Shown here piece by piece: positions 1 through 18,898 of a stretch of 64,000 bases of DNA. The stretch spans positions 16,879,868 to 16,943,867 of the forward strand of contig CM024168.1 of NCBI GenBank assembly GCA_013433145.1, in the 5' to 3' direction. Each line of letters begins with the position of its first letter. Positions within the stretch are counted from its first letter, which is position 1. Origin of the DNA: Ascaris suum (lineage: Eukaryota; Nematoda; Chromadorea; Rhabditida; Ascarididae). Made by a program: the position numbers and the translations under genes. The notes under the pieces are model-generated. The model was given only the letters and a program-made list of their open reading frames with translations. It did no database searches and was not told the DNA's origin.

Positions 1-1307
1 TGAAATGCTCATTTTTGAAAATTATTTACGATGCAAGATTCTCTCTCAACTTGATTATTCTACTGCTTAAAAAAATGCGATTCACTCAAATAAAACGATA
101 TGCCCATTATGACGTATATTTCTTTGGTTTTTTTTTTTTTTTTTTTTGCTATGAGATTTATAACGAAGATTTGTGCTAAAATATTATCATTAATTGTTGT
201 CTGATGTAACTCATAGTGATCATGAATCGCAATGCTGAACAATTGGTGAGCCATAGCACTAACAAGTTGATCTTGTTAACCATAATCTTATTTTAACGCC
301 ACTATGTTCCATCATTCTAATGTAATAAAAGAGTGAAATCTAATAATGCCTCACTATTCGTAACAAATGGTATTCAATTACATAACATTGGCATTTCGTT
401 TATTTAGCCGTTAGCCGTGCAATTTGCATTACATGTTTATATACGATTTATTTTCATTATTTAAGTGCCTCGATATCTGAGAAGAATTTCTTAAAACTGC
501 ACATTTGATGGGATGAAACGATGAAAACGATACAAAAATCGTCATAGAAATCAATAAAAATTAGAAATATATTCCCAAAATTTAGGCGCTTATAATTAAT
601 AGTTGCTATTTTTTGCTAATTTATTTGAATATATTCGTTGTTTGTCTGTGATTTATCTGTGCTTGTTTGTCTGATCTCATAGGCAATTAGAATTCATCTG
701 ATCGCTTGTTTACTCGTATTTTCCGTATGCATAATTCTACTTGAAATAACGATTATTTGAAGCATTGTAGACAATCTGTGTTCTAAGCATTTTTCGTCTT
801 CTATGTATTCGTTCGTTTTCCTTAAGTATGTCACTTTTATATAAAAGATTTTTTTTGTACAGTTTATACGGATTTATTTCCGTTGATTTACGCAATTTTA
901 TTATTAAATAATCGCTATACGTTAGCTATTCCCTATAGAGTAGATTTATTTGTTCGAAAAGCTACTAACTATCAAGTATACTAAAATAATTATTCTACTC
1001 GAGTAATTGGATTCGGAAATGTTCGTTTACGATATGTGATACAATGGAAATTTTCTTGAAATTTATCTACAAAATTTGTTTGTTATTCTATTCTGTTTCG
1101 AAAAAGAAAAAAAAAATGTCTAAAAATTCTTTTCAAGAGGTTTTGAAATTTCACAAGTCTTTGAATAAATAGAATTTACTGTAAGTAATATTATTTCGAT
1201 AAAGAAATAGTAAACCTATTTGTTATTTTCAACTAAAAAAAAAAAGAGGAAACTCCTTAATAAATTATTCGTATTTCATTCTCTCTTTTTATCGATTTCC
1301 TACTTAG
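1..1307. other. No supported gene
   Basis: AT-rich DNA with T homopolymers. I see no exon with good borders; any coding sequence upstream of the 1308 exon was not found. Confidence 0.6.
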
Positions 1308-1507
1308 GAAAATTTTTATATCGTTCTTTGCATAGCGATTCATTCATTACATTGAGACAATCGAATAACAATTTATTTAAAGACTTAGTTGTATGCTGGA
1401 ATCAGATTTCAATGAAGAATATCGAATTACTCGTTAGAGAGGCATTAAATCATCTCATCTATTTATACCGTTCTCGTAATTTCCTTACCATTTTATCCCA
1501 TTTCTAA
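1308..1507 (+). CDS. Candidate terminal exon, unrecognised
   Basis: Follows a good acceptor (GATTTCCTACTTAG) and stays open for 65 codons to TAA. It includes KDLVVCWNQISMKNIELLVR and a further helical-looking Leu/Arg stretch. The upstream exons were not found. GC content rises just after the stop (1510-1590), so the 3' end may be transcribed. It may be the tail of a + strand gene starting outside or near the left edge. Confidence 0.3.
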
Positions 1508-2615
1508 GCGATTCATCGCGTTTGTTTCAACGCAAGCACCTGAACATGCGCACCCAATCAAATCGAACTGCGCGTTAAATCGCTATAAAAGGTATATTGT
1601 CCTTTTTTTTTAAATTTAGAAACCGCTTCTCTAATTTAAAAAAAAAAAAAAGAAGCTACCTTCTGAATTTTGAATAAAAATTAGGTGTTCAATTTCATAA
1701 ATTTCAGCTTCCATTGTTGTTTTTTTTTCCTCAGAAAGATGATGCATAATGCTAATATAGCATTATTGAAGGCTAAAACATAGCAATATGAAAAGGAAAC
1801 GCCTCGTTGGCGTGATGATTTTTTGCTCATTTATGTTCTTGTCATGTTTTTTTTTTCTTTTTGTATGCAATAATGTACGCTCGCTATCTTTCGCCTATCG
1901 TCAATAAGGTGCAATTTTGTGGGGCCATAATGTGTTGTTAGATAGATGCCCATATAAGCCCATGCTGCCGCTTATTTTCTATTAGCTTATGCAAAATTAT
2001 TTAGCCGTCTGCCGTCTATTAACTAAAGATGAAGTTTTATATGCAAAATTGTCTATCTCTTCTCTCATTAGTTTTTCTCATCCATTATTTTATGTAATTA
2101 TTAGTTGTATATGAAATATATTCTGTTACATTAATCCGTAGAAGAGACTTAAAACGATTTTTTTTTTCAATCCTTCCAGTAGTTCCGCAATGTTCACTAT
2201 TATATTTCATTTGCTTTTTGATCAGAAAATAATTACCGATAGTTTTTTTTTTCGAGTTTAATACGATCCATTCGCAAATCAATTTTCAATAACAATAAAA
2301 AGACTCTATACGTTGATTTTGGAAGTCAAACCTCTCAGGTCTTATTTTGCTGATCACAGAGGTCTTCCATGAAATTATAGATATTTTAATTGTAGGTTGT
2401 AAATAAGCTTTTCAGGTAAGTTGCACCTGTACCTAACTGTCTATTAATTTTTTCGAATTTGTTCATATTTAGTTATGAAAACTTCTGAGATAATTTTCAA
2501 TCATACTGTTCAATGTGTGCATCTATTATACTTTGTTTGAAAAAGGAATTGCTATGAATTTTAAACCAAAAACTCTAAGCTTTAGCTGATGCTTATGATT
2601 ATATCTCATAGAAAT
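1508..2615. other. No supported gene
   Basis: GC rises briefly at 1530-1590, with CTATAAAAGG near 1581, a possible TATA-like site of unknown use. The rest is AT-rich. Confidence 0.55.
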
Positions 2616-2729
2616 ATGGGTAACTGCCCAACTCCTCCCGCCACCTTAGCAGCAACTCGACAAGAGTGCAGTAATCCCCGATATTCGTTTAAAGGTGGAG
2701 CATCGATTCGAATTCTTGATTCTAGCTAA
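2616..2729 (+). CDS. Candidate first exon or small ORF with myristoylation-like start
   Basis: An ATG five bases after a CTCATAG acceptor (possible trans-splice site) opens MGNCPTPPATLAATRQECSN. The GC content is well above the flanks. It can end at TAA (37 residues) or splice at AAAG|GTGGAG. Gly2 with Cys4 is the pattern of N-myristoylated and palmitoylated proteins. No continuation was identified. Confidence 0.25.
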   Translation: MGNCPTPPATLAATRQECSNPRYSFKGGASIRILDSS

Positions 2730-4156
2730 ATGATGAGTCAATGATTTTGAATGCTGATAATAGATCATATTGCTTTATTGTTTGTAGCTATGGCTCTATT
2801 AAAAGTACCAACAAGCTATTACACTGTTTCAATTCGTTTAGAGTTAGAGAGCTTCTTTAGCAAGTATCAAAAAAAAAGAAAAAAAAACTTTTTTGATGCT
2901 AGAAGCGCAAATGAACATCACTTCATATTAATAGGTGTTTTAAAGGTTAACGCTGCTCGTACTATACGCATTTGAGCACCATTCCCACCCTCGCACCCCC
3001 CCCCCCCTCCTTTTCCACCTCATTGGTCTCCTCTCTTTGTTGGCTTGCAAATTTGTGCCCTTTTTAAGTAAAATCACCTTAAAACTTAAGGTAATCATGC
3101 GAGTTTGGAGGTTTTAATTCGTATCGAAATTGTTTATTCATAACCAATATTGTCTATAATTGTGCTTTGTGTAAGCAAAGCAAATGCATAATCATATTAT
3201 ATTATTGCATTCATTGAGATATTGCAATTGGTTGATCATTATTAAGCAATTGAATTATCATGCGATTCCAGGCGCAACTATGGCATTTCTCTTATAGTCA
3301 TCCCAAAATTATTATTTAATTCGTAATACATGTATTTTTTAAAATAAGCAACTACGTAAATAAATAAATCAATAGATCAATAAACAAATAAATAAATAAA
3401 TAAGTAAATAAATAAATAAATAAGTAAATAAATATAACAAGAGTATTTCTGTATTCGAAGCAAATGTTCATTTCTCAGCTGATGAATCGAACTTTTTCTC
3501 TGTCATAGTGGTTCAATGAGAATCAGATTATCGCTGCAATTCATCGGTTATTAATTTTTAGGGATTTCATTGGCGAAGTTTCTTTTTTTTTCTTATTGCA
3601 TTGCCCTATTGGAGGTCATAACAAATGAAAGTGCCTATCGCTGTCTGAGATCGTTCGATAAGATCTCTGTAAATTCCTCTACGTGTTGTCTTTTTTCATC
3701 GTGTGTGCTGTCCCCTTTCTTCTATCTGAGGAATTTTACGTAAGAGTCTATAGAAAGCTGCTAGGCTACTGAAATAATTAAACTAAGAATGTGGTGAAAA
3801 ATTCAGGTTGTGAAATATTCTCAAGCATAGTACTATTAGATGACCGTTGAGTTGCATCATATATTTTCTTCTTGCATTGCATCGAAATCAATGCATGGTC
3901 GTGATTTTCTTTAACGTATTTCGCATGCATATTGTACGCTATTTGTTTAATAATGTGCCGAAACGTTCAGTGTGATGACTGAAAGTATTGATTTCATCGA
4001 TTTGTTAGAGAATTATTTTGTTTCTTCTTTCTTTCGAGGAAATAAATCTAATTTGGCTAAGGCGTGTTGCATTTGGGTAAGCGAATCGACATTTTTTAAA
4101 ACTCTTTCGCTACTTCTTTTTTTTTTTACTTTTTGCTGGTTGCCTTAGATTATTTC
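2730..4156. other. No supported gene
   Basis: Holds a poly-C tract near 3000 and the AAAT repeat; otherwise AT-rich with no convincing exon. Confidence 0.55.
3356..3434. repeat. (AAAT)n imperfect microsatellite
   Basis: About 79 bases of AAAT units with occasional C and G substitutions. Confidence 0.92.
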
Positions 4157-4673
4157 TTAAGGTACGATTTTATAACCTACAAACTTATAGAATAATTTTG
4201 CTGCAAATTTTACATCAATAGCCTGAGATTTTACTATTGGCGCGTAACTTTTTGATTTGCAGAAAAATGCAGTAAGCGTGGAATTGTTGTTATTTTTTGT
4301 TTTCACTTTAGTATAACAGTTTGTCCAAATCATTTTTGAAGGCATATTTACCATGCTAAATTCAGGTCTCATTGCCCAAAAAAAAAATCATTACCTTACA
4401 GGTAAAATGTCCTCATGAAAGACTTTCTGTTTATAAACTATCTCATCTGATGCTCTATATTGATTCTTCTCGGTACTGGATGATCTCCTAGAATTTACGT
4501 GTTTTTTTTTCTGAAAACTTACGCGCAAAGCGAATAAAATACCGAGATGAAATATTTGTATTGCGCTTATCCAGTCGCCAATCATACCTCAATAATTCAT
4601 AATCGTAGCTGCATTGCAGATTTTTCATTGCTGCATCGCTAGTTCTTCGTCTTTGTATTTGCAAAATACACAA
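4157..4673 (-). CDS. Candidate minus-strand coding island, unrecognised
   Basis: Frame 4673-4488 reads a basic, plausible sequence (includes KNLQCSYDYELLRYDWRLDK) and contains donors GTATGA and GTAAGT on the minus strand. Downstream, 4372-4157 is a complete ATG-to-stop frame of 71 codons. I could not join them in phase, and both lie in a stretch whose homopolymers suggest + strand transcription. Confidence 0.2.
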
Positions 4674-5066
4674 GAAGTCATCACGTTGCCTCTCCTATTT
4701 TGTTTCATCGTTTATTTGCTCATAGTTAAGTGTTCATATTAGCGCTTTATTTTCATTTCAATTTTCTCTATTGTATGAATGCTCTTTTTATTTCCTCTTT
4801 CTTATCTCCCTCCATATATCTTTGTTTATTCAATAAACATTAAATGAGTGCAGCTGAGGTGTGCAAAAATTTCTCTCATATTACCGAATTGTTTTGTGTC
4901 ACTCTCGTTTTTATTTTATTTTAGTGCATAAAGTGCATCAATTTTTTGCAGTTTTCAACCATTTCGTGACGATTCGCTCAAAAGGAAGCCCTCAGTAATT
5001 TCTCTTCATCTTTCTCTCTCTCTCTCTCTGGTTGCAAAATAGTGAATTTGTCTTGCTTCTTCTTAG

Positions 5067-10917
<5,851 letters not shown>

Positions 10918-11354
10918 TGCAGCTTTATTGTTTAGATGGAATCGTGTGGTTTCCTTTTTTTGCAATTCAACCGTTTAATGGGATTTTTCCTAGCAGTCTT
11001 TGATATACATGGAATCTATTTGTCGATTGATTCAACGCAGATGAGAAAAAATTTCGAAAACATTGGATGTGGTTGGATTTTAATTCGGAAAGGTGATATA
11101 CGAGAGGATCAAAGTGAACCTTGATCACGTTCAAATAACTGGGACTGGGAGAGGGGTCACATGAAGATATAACACTTTTTATGCGAATTACTATTGAGTT
11201 CAAAGTAACCCCATATTGAGGAATGACTCAGAAAGCTTACCGCAACTGTATAAAGTTATTCAAAATTAATGGAATCGAGATCATTTATAAATTATAGAGC
11301 GTAAATTCTTCCTCCAACGGATAGTCCCTTTCTTTATTTAGCTAATGCTTGCAG

Positions 11355-11570
11355 TTTGCTAAATGTGATTGCTTTCGCCTACATCGAATGCCTATAAAAT
11401 CGTTTGCATTGAAGAGCGATACTATCTTATCAATAAATGTTTTTCTGCTCTATGACTGTTGTCGATCGAATCTCCGACGTTATTATAGAGCTGCAACAAA
11501 TGATTGCGCTCTTGTGAGGCGCCATTGTTTTTTACAAAGCAATTTTTTTTCTTCCGACGTTAAAGCGTGA
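11355..11570 (+). CDS. Candidate exon, unrecognised
   Basis: Open for 71 codons after a TGCTTGCAG acceptor, ending at TGA. It is rich in Cys, Arg and Phe, including [20 protein letters not shown]. The second half reads into a T-rich run. No family recognised; a shorter frame from the same acceptor is also open, so the reading is uncertain. Confidence 0.2.
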   Translation, partial: FAKCDCFRLHRMPIKSFALKSDTILSINVFLLYDCCRSNLRRYYRAATNDCALVRRHCFLQSNFFSSDVKA

Positions 11571-11622
11571 GCGTAATGTCTAATTCTTCGAAAGTAGCCT
11601 CTCAAAATTATAAGGGACTCAG

Positions 11623-11804
<182 letters not shown>

Positions 11805-13642
11805 TAATACGGAGCAATACACAAACTTGTTCATTAAATGCCTATTGTTCAGGTTATATGATTTCTGCACATGACTATATTGGTCAATCTTTCTGCCCTG
11901 TATTGCTCGTTGCAGCACTATCGACTGCTAATGCAAAACGATTCTCTTCGAGAAGTTCTGCTATTTATTTTTGTTTTCTCTATAGGTTATGGCGTTCCAT
12001 TCATCATCATCACTTCTCTTTCTGGCATATCATAAAGCTTACTCCATAAATATCTCTCATTAATTATTTGATTCTCTCGATCTCAAAAATATTTTGTTGC
12101 CTCAAAATTTGAAATAATGAAATCTCTACACAAATGTTCAGTTAAATCATTCAGTAATATTTTGAATTTTATTTTTAAATTTATTCATTTAGAGAACTTT
12201 TCACTTTTCTTTCGAATTTTTCTTTATATCTTCTTGTCTATCATTGTTCTCATATGTTTAATTCATTCAGCATATCTCATTATAAATTCTCATTTATCTC
12301 TAGATAATTCTTTGAAAATATCATTTACACAATGGTATATATGAAGTGTCCTTAATTCACCATAATGCTCATCACTTTCAATCAATCATAAATTTATTCA
12401 CTAATTATGATTGACTCATTCGGAATTAATTCCAAACGTATAACAATTGTATCGTTTCAATTTTTTTTTTCGCTTGATATGATGAAATTTTTATATTTTT
12501 ATAGCGTTATTTTTTATAGAATTATCGAATTTATAAAATATATCACATCTTCCGAATTTTTTCATTTCATAGAAAATTAATGTTTTGATCAAATATTCAT
12601 TCGTTGGAGTATTGAAATTTTTCAAGTGTGGAAATTTTTTTTATCGCATCAAAAAAAAAAAAAATTGTCGTTTGAGTGCTCTATTATGATTTTTAACGTG
12701 AGATGCTAATTTATGAAATATGCAAATTTTTTATTCAATAAAAAGGGAAATTGCTAATGAATATTATTTTCGAATATGTATAAAATTTATCGGCTTATTT
12801 TTTTCGAAACACTAAACAATATGCGAAAAGGTGCGCGTCAAAATTATCGTTGCTTTTAGTTAAATGATCACTAGCGATAATTTTTTCCATACTTAAAAAG
12901 AAATACTATAGAATCTAAAAAATTTACGCTTTATTTTTTTTTTAAGGTGTTTAGAATAATTTCATATTATTTTTTGAAATTTTATTTTTCATAGTTAAGA
13001 TTTTTTTCAAAATCTCATAAATTTCTCCATATTATTATGAAACATTTTTTTCTTTTTTCTTTGATGATTTATTGATGCCACCTTTCTAAAATTTTGCAAT
13101 AATTTTTCACCACTTCAGTTTTTTCAATTTGAAAGTGCGATTATTGACATGCACTTTTTTGCGCTTTTGTTTTTTAAATTTGCATACTATATTATGTCAA
13201 TATGTGTGCTAACGATATTATCATATATGTCTGTGTTCATGCATGGAGGAAGAGTATCCTCTCTGTTTGTGTCTCCATAGACGCCGAAACACGGTTGAGT
13301 CTTTTTTTTCCAGCATTTCCACATTGAAATTTTCATGTCGAACGCTGCAAATGAAGCTACAAAATTTAGCGCACACAATCAATCCCATATTTTCACCTAA
13401 TAAACTAATTTTTGAAATTTATTTCTTTATCGAAGAAATATGAATGAATGGATAACGTAAGATTGTGGTAAGATATGCATGAATTTTTGCATATGATAGA
13501 ATCGTATTTTAGATCGGGTCGATCGGATTCATCTTTTTGCATTTTATAACGTTTTCGAAGATTTATATGTGCATAGGATTTTATCATTTGCTCATGCAAA
13601 TTTCGATAAACCTTAAATGCGTTATTATTTATATTTTATTAG
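11805..13642. other. Mostly non-coding, weak exon-like fragments
   Basis: After the TA array, 11820-12050 is GC-richer and has a TTTCTCTATAG acceptor followed by a short hydrophobic frame ([15 protein letters not shown]) that meets a stop with no donor. 12060-13180 is very AT-rich with nothing seen. Confidence 0.5.
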
Positions 13643-15176
13643 GATTATGGTCATTTAACTTATGATACAGAGAGTGATTTAATAACGGGGCAAGAGAAAC
13701 GCCGCACATTATACCAGTTCTATTGCCTTACTTTATTGCATCTTACCTTTTACTCCGAAGAAATGAAAGTCGGCGCGCTGCTCTCGTTTTTTCACTTGCT
13801 GTTGACGGCTGTAATCGTATTTGGTTGTGGCAGCGTCCCATGTGTGCATAATGTTGTGTGTGTCCATATGTGTTGTGTACGTGTCTATGTGTAAGTAATT
13901 GTGTGCATGTGTGCATATATGTATGTATACTTGTGTATTTCTATGTATATGTGTGTATGTGTACGTATGCGTATCGGTGTACATGTTTGCATGTCTCCAT
14001 TAGTTCTAGATTCATACTTCAGCACTTTCCCTAAGCTTCATAATTAACTTCAATTCTTATTGCCATCAAATAAGTTCATGCACGTCACTTCTACGCTCCC
14101 CATAAACTTATAGAGTGCTGCTTTTTTGATCTCTATGAATTTTCTGTATGTGAGGTTAGCGACTCGCTAAAACTTTTTGCATATGGATTACATCTATAAT
14201 GGCTTTGCCTATACGACGCTAATTTGTAATCATGCCATCACTTAAATAATAAAAATTATCATATAAAATTACCATATTTTATCATATATAACCTGAAATT
14301 ATTTGCATCTTTTAGTACCAACGACGTTAGTTATATGCAAAATTATCAGAAATGCGCGGTTAGTTGCAAAATCGATGAGCATGAATTGTTGCAATTCGCC
14401 AGAAGTGTATGACTGTAATAAAAGAACAGTGCAAATAATAACAAATAATTTAAATGTTTTATACTGTTTTAAATTCAAGTATTTATGCAAAAATTAGAAT
14501 ATTTTTTGCAAATAATTCTGGATGAACGGTTAGCAACGTTCCCAGTTACTTGCTTTGATTATGACTTAATTGTACGGTACCGATTGGAGAGACTTCTTAT
14601 CAAAGGGTATCATGCTGCTGTACTTTCTATCGATGGTATGTAGATTATCAAACATTTTTAGTGCTATTCGTTATCTGCTCTTGCTAGTTCCTTTGAAACG
14701 CCATCCTTTTTTATCGCAAAAAAACCACAATCATGAAAAAATTATTTGCCATTTTTGATTTTTTCCCGATATAGTATAACTTTTTGTATTTTTAAGGCTT
14801 TACTATTTTATATGGCTTCATAGAGAATGTGTCTATTGAGTTCTTTTTGAGTTCCTAAATCGAAACGCTGCTAAGGATCCCAAAAACTTGCAAAAAGTTA
14901 CTGCATATTTGACGATTATCCGTATTCAGGAGTAACAAAGTAAGTGCACATTTATCAAATCACAAAATTATTCAATAATATCGCCAAAAATTTTTTCTCA
15001 GTTTCTTTATTTATTCCCATATTTATTAACAATAGAATAAAATTTGCTAGTAATTTGAAGAATTTTAGCTTGCACTTATTTCCGGTTCGACGTTTACAAC
15101 ATTCATTGGCAATATCCAATGGCTATACGTTTTTCTTTCGGAAATTGCCTTGGCGATTCTTTATTTATTGCTTTAA
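13643..15176 (+). CDS. Candidate small membrane protein, possibly claudin-like
   Basis: Exon 13643-13890 follows TTTATTAG and ends at GTAAGT; its frame is open throughout and holds a hydrophobic helix directly after a Met (MKVGALLSFFHLLLTAVIVF, ATG 13763). Exon 14316-14406 follows GCATCTTTTAG, has three Cys and ends LLQFARS at a GTATGA donor. Exon 15069-15176 follows AATTTTAG and encodes ALISGSTFTTFIGNIQWLYV plus a second hydrophobic run, then TAA. Phases agree. If ATG 13763 is used the product is 108 residues. The order helix, Cys loop, LQxAR-AL and helix recalls claudin/PMP22-like proteins, but only about half of such a protein is present, so the tie is tentative. The end of exon 1 runs into a TG-rich tract. 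A rival minus-strand reading of the same exon exists (see rejected items). Confidence 0.33.
13841..13985. repeat. TG-rich imperfect tract
   Basis: Alternating TG with TATG and TACG variants. It overlaps the 3' end of the candidate exon 13643-13890. Confidence 0.8.
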
Positions 15177-15205
15177 ACACATCTCAAAATTCCCGTATCG
15201 AATAG
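14485..15205 (+). CDS. Alternative candidate exon pair overlapping 15069 exon, unrecognised
   Basis: An exon 14485-14635 opens with ATG, encodes a 50-residue mixed sequence including DERLATFPVTCFDYDLIVRY and ends at GATG|GTATGT. Joined in phase to 15069-15205 it would read ACTYFRFDVYNIHWQYPMA and stop at TAG, 95 residues in all. It competes with the 13643-15176 model for the last exon, which is open in all three frames. Transcript data are needed to choose. Confidence 0.25.
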
Positions 15206-16077
15206 CCTCTTATGAAGATCATATGGCCGTGTGAAAATTTCGATGCTTTCATTCTTTGTGCCGAGAAATATTTGAGAAAAATTCATTAATGATGCGCAAA
15301 AAAAAAAGGTTTTCACTAGAGGTATTTTATATGCAATTGAGTGAATTTTTTTCTCCATTTTTTCTTAACGTTTATCAAAATCATTTTTTTTAAATGCAAT
15401 CATAGATTAATTTAGCTTTAATTTTTCAAGAAATATAATTGCATATATTATTGAATAATAACAATCTAGCAAGAGATAAATAAAATATATCATATCCAAT
15501 GAAATAGTTAATTGAAGGATTGAATAGGATAATTCATTGTAATGGAATAGCAAATAAAACATATTCACGAAAATAGAAATGAAATTGAAATATCAATACT
15601 AATCAATACTAACTAATGCGCCTAAATAGATTTTCCTTCTTTGTTGTGAATTAAGATAAGAAGAAGTAAAATGTGATAAATTTCTTATCTTTATTCAATT
15701 ATTATCTATTTTCTTTTATGATAACATTATCAAAATTTCAAATATTTTCAATTCATTTCTCTTCTACGTTAATATACAATAAATATTAGTACTTAATATT
15801 TTTCATCAGTTTTCATATGAATTATACTAAGTAATAATATTGAAAGAAAAAAATAATTCGATTATATGCGTATAAAATAATTTCATTTCTACTAAAATTG
15901 TTTCCTTGATTTTTTTTTCTTCTCAACTAATTCTATTATATTAATTTCTGAATTAATCTTTAAAAAAAAATTCTTTAAAATTATTGAATGTTTACTATAG
16001 TATTTAATTCAGCTAATATTTACAATATAAAATGCTCATAATTAAGTTAAGATCTTTTGGCATTGAATTTTCGTCGA

Positions 16078-16221
16078 GAATTTCACCCCGAAATGAATTT
16101 CGAATTTGACATTTTAGCGGACATTTTAGCGGACATTTAGCGGACATTTTAGCGGACATTTAGCGGACATTAAGCGGACATTTAAGCGGATTGAATTTCA
16201 CCCGAAATTTCGAATTCATCC
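16078..16221. repeat. 11-12 bp minisatellite, 7 copies, with repeated flanks
   Basis: Units GACATTTTAGCG or GACATTTAGCG run 16108-16188. The flanks, GAATTTCACCCCGAAAT on the left (16078) and GAATTTCACCCGAAAT on the right (16193), are direct repeats of each other. Confidence 0.92.
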
Positions 16222-17252
16222 AAAAATTTCATATTGCAAAAGATTTTCGAAAATTTTTGCAATAGATGCAATATTCATATAAAAGACGATTTTATTTATT
16301 TCTCATTAGCAATTGTAACTTTGAACTAATCAACCTTTTTTTTTTCTTCGTCAAGAACCACAATTAACTATTTGACAACTATAGAAATAGTTTTCAATTG
16401 GCTGAAAAGAGTATCTCTAAAGTTTTCCTTGATTAGCTTACTCGTCAAATAATAATAGTGATATACGAATTGCGAGGGTTTTTTTTTCGGTATTCATTCT
16501 TTTTTCATTCATTTTTAAAGTCTGTAAATTTTTTTTGAGAATTTTGAGAATTTTGATGAAATTTTTAAAACGATTTTTGATTGAAATAATTCATTCGTGG
16601 AGAAAAAAAAATTTCCACTTGAAAGAGTTATTTGGAATTGCATTCGACCGAGATTTCCGTTTCTTTGGGGGGGGGGGGGAAAAAAAACTGGCTGCTATTG
16701 CATTCACATCTTAAAATCAAGTGGTGCTCGGAAATCGTTTACAAAGGAGAATGAATCAAACGAACCTCAAGTATCTCGAAATCCGCCAAACTTTTTTCTT
16801 TTTTTAATTTGATAGATTTTTACAACCATTGCATTGAGTAATTTCATTGACACCTCCCTCTCTCTTTTACTCTCTCTCTTCCTCTTGCTTACTCGCTTCT
16901 TTTTTTTTTTTTCTGTTGCGCTTCAAATAGGATAGATCAGGTTTGCTTCTCCGTGAAATAGTAAAACGATTGAGCTTGCCTAGAAGGTTGTCCAAACGAA
17001 TCATATAATAGATATGCATTTCTGATTTGCCAACCATCATTCGCATTTTGGACAATTACATAAAGTTTTTCAAAAATTTTTGTTAGTATCCAACTTCGGG
17101 AATAGAGTGAGTGCAAATTCCGAAAGTACACTCATAAGTTATTGTTGAATCAAGAGGTGACTGTTACGCTAGGACAAGGTTGCGGGCATTCGATTTATTC
17201 GAAGGTGTGCCCACTTGAGGTGCGCACTCACCGTTATACTCGTTGTCAATGC

Positions 17253-17323
17253 TACACACATATGCACACACACATATATACACACATACATACACACACA
17301 CATATACACACATACACACACAC
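17253..17323. repeat. (CA)n imperfect microsatellite
   Basis: About 70 bases of CA with TA interruptions, inside a GC-richer block (17150-17400) whose frames on either strand I could not resolve. Confidence 0.9.
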
Positions 17324-18854
17324 TTCAACGCACTCTTCCGCATCGACAAATTCCGCGTAGTCACCTGAAACCCATCACGTGCTCCTTTTCTTTCACTTAA
17401 ACACCTTCTCAACAATTTGTTGGCTTTATTTTGCAGAAAGGAGCAGTTAAAGTTCGGTTAGCCTATTTTATTTGATGGCCGCTGACACATCAGATAAGAT
17501 GTTCTAATGCTAATATTCAAGCACTTATAACAAGGTTTTTCTATTTACTAAGAAAACGGGTGCTCCATACTATCACATCTTAAGCTATTCGTTTCTGTTA
17601 TAATAAATATCCATTATAAGGAAATATGTGCTATCATAACATATTTCGTTATTAGTCTAGCCTATTTCTTGTTTATTGTCTTTCAGCATAAGATAAAATT
17701 GGTGCGCATTTTCGCCGTAACGGATCTTTGTGATTATGGCTTTTACTTCCTCTAGCGGTTTTATTTATTTCCATGTCGATTTAACTCAATAAAAACTAAC
17801 TTTATATGTGAATTGCTTCCGCTTTAATTGTATTTGTTCATTTTTCTTCTTTCTTTTTTTTTTTCATTGTATGCGTGAATGTGCTTACTTAGGCTAAAAT
17901 TTTTAGCAAAAAAAAAAAAAAGTTAAATGCTTGTGCGATCATCATTCAGAATCCCATTATTTAAAAAATTTCGGAGCAAATTTTAAAAAAAATTCCTTGA
18001 AGAGAATTTTGGCGAATTTTTTTTTTTTTTTTGATATTTTCTTCAGCATTTTGTTGAACAAACTTTTATCAATAAGGAGAAAAGAAAAATCGTATCTCAT
18101 AACGTAAAGTTTACATTTACATTCGAGAAAGTCACATCATTGATGTGTACATATATTGTGTGTATATCCAATCGAGGTATTACTAAGAGGTGTACACTCA
18201 TCATAGTCGTTTTTTACTGTTTCCTCAATAATAACTCCACTTTCTTTTTTTATTACTCATTGAATTACAATAACAACTTTTATTACTCAATAACTTTTTG
18301 TTAAAATTACTCATTGAATGTAAGACTTGCTAAAGTGCTGAATGTTTTTTTTTTTTTGATAATTGTTACCAAATGATTGCTGTCAACTTTTTAAATTATT
18401 TTTATTACTATTTTTTTTAATTTTTATGTTTTTTGAAATAATGCCATTGTTCGACGAAAACAATTAAAGAAAGCACAACGTGAAACTAGTGGAGAATTTA
18501 TTCAGCGCGTATAAAATATCAAAGAAAAAAAAATTCTCTCATTAAATAAAATAACGGTTGATTTTTATAGATTGGGTAATACAATAAAACCCGAACGGAA
18601 ACGTCAATAATTTTGCAAATTCATTTTAAAATTTTCCGCTTATAAAGGTAACAATTAAATAAGATTGATTGTCCTCAGTCACTATTCACTTTGGGTTTTT
18701 ATTTAAAAAATACGGTAGATTTCTCACAAAAATAAACGTGAAGGCTTGCAATTACACATGACCAATATCTATTATCATTGCCCTGTTTTTTTTTGTGTGT
18801 GTGTGTCTATATGTTATTGATGGTTGTAAGCGTCTTAACTCTCACAAAGAGCAC

Positions 18855-18898
18855 CTCTATTTCCTCCTCTCTATTTCCTCCTCTCTATTTCCTCTCTC
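18855..18898. repeat. 14-bp pyrimidine tandem repeat, 3 copies
   Basis: Unit CTCTATTTCCTCCT, nearly identical between copies. Confidence 0.88.

Noticed and set aside
13221..13841. Minus-strand two-exon frame of 72 residues starting MGRC (13841-13747 joined in phase to 13344-13221).
   Set aside because: Its first exon is the exact antisense of a longer, more convincing + strand exon (13643-13890) with better borders, and local homopolymers favour + transcription. It stays possible but is the weaker reading.
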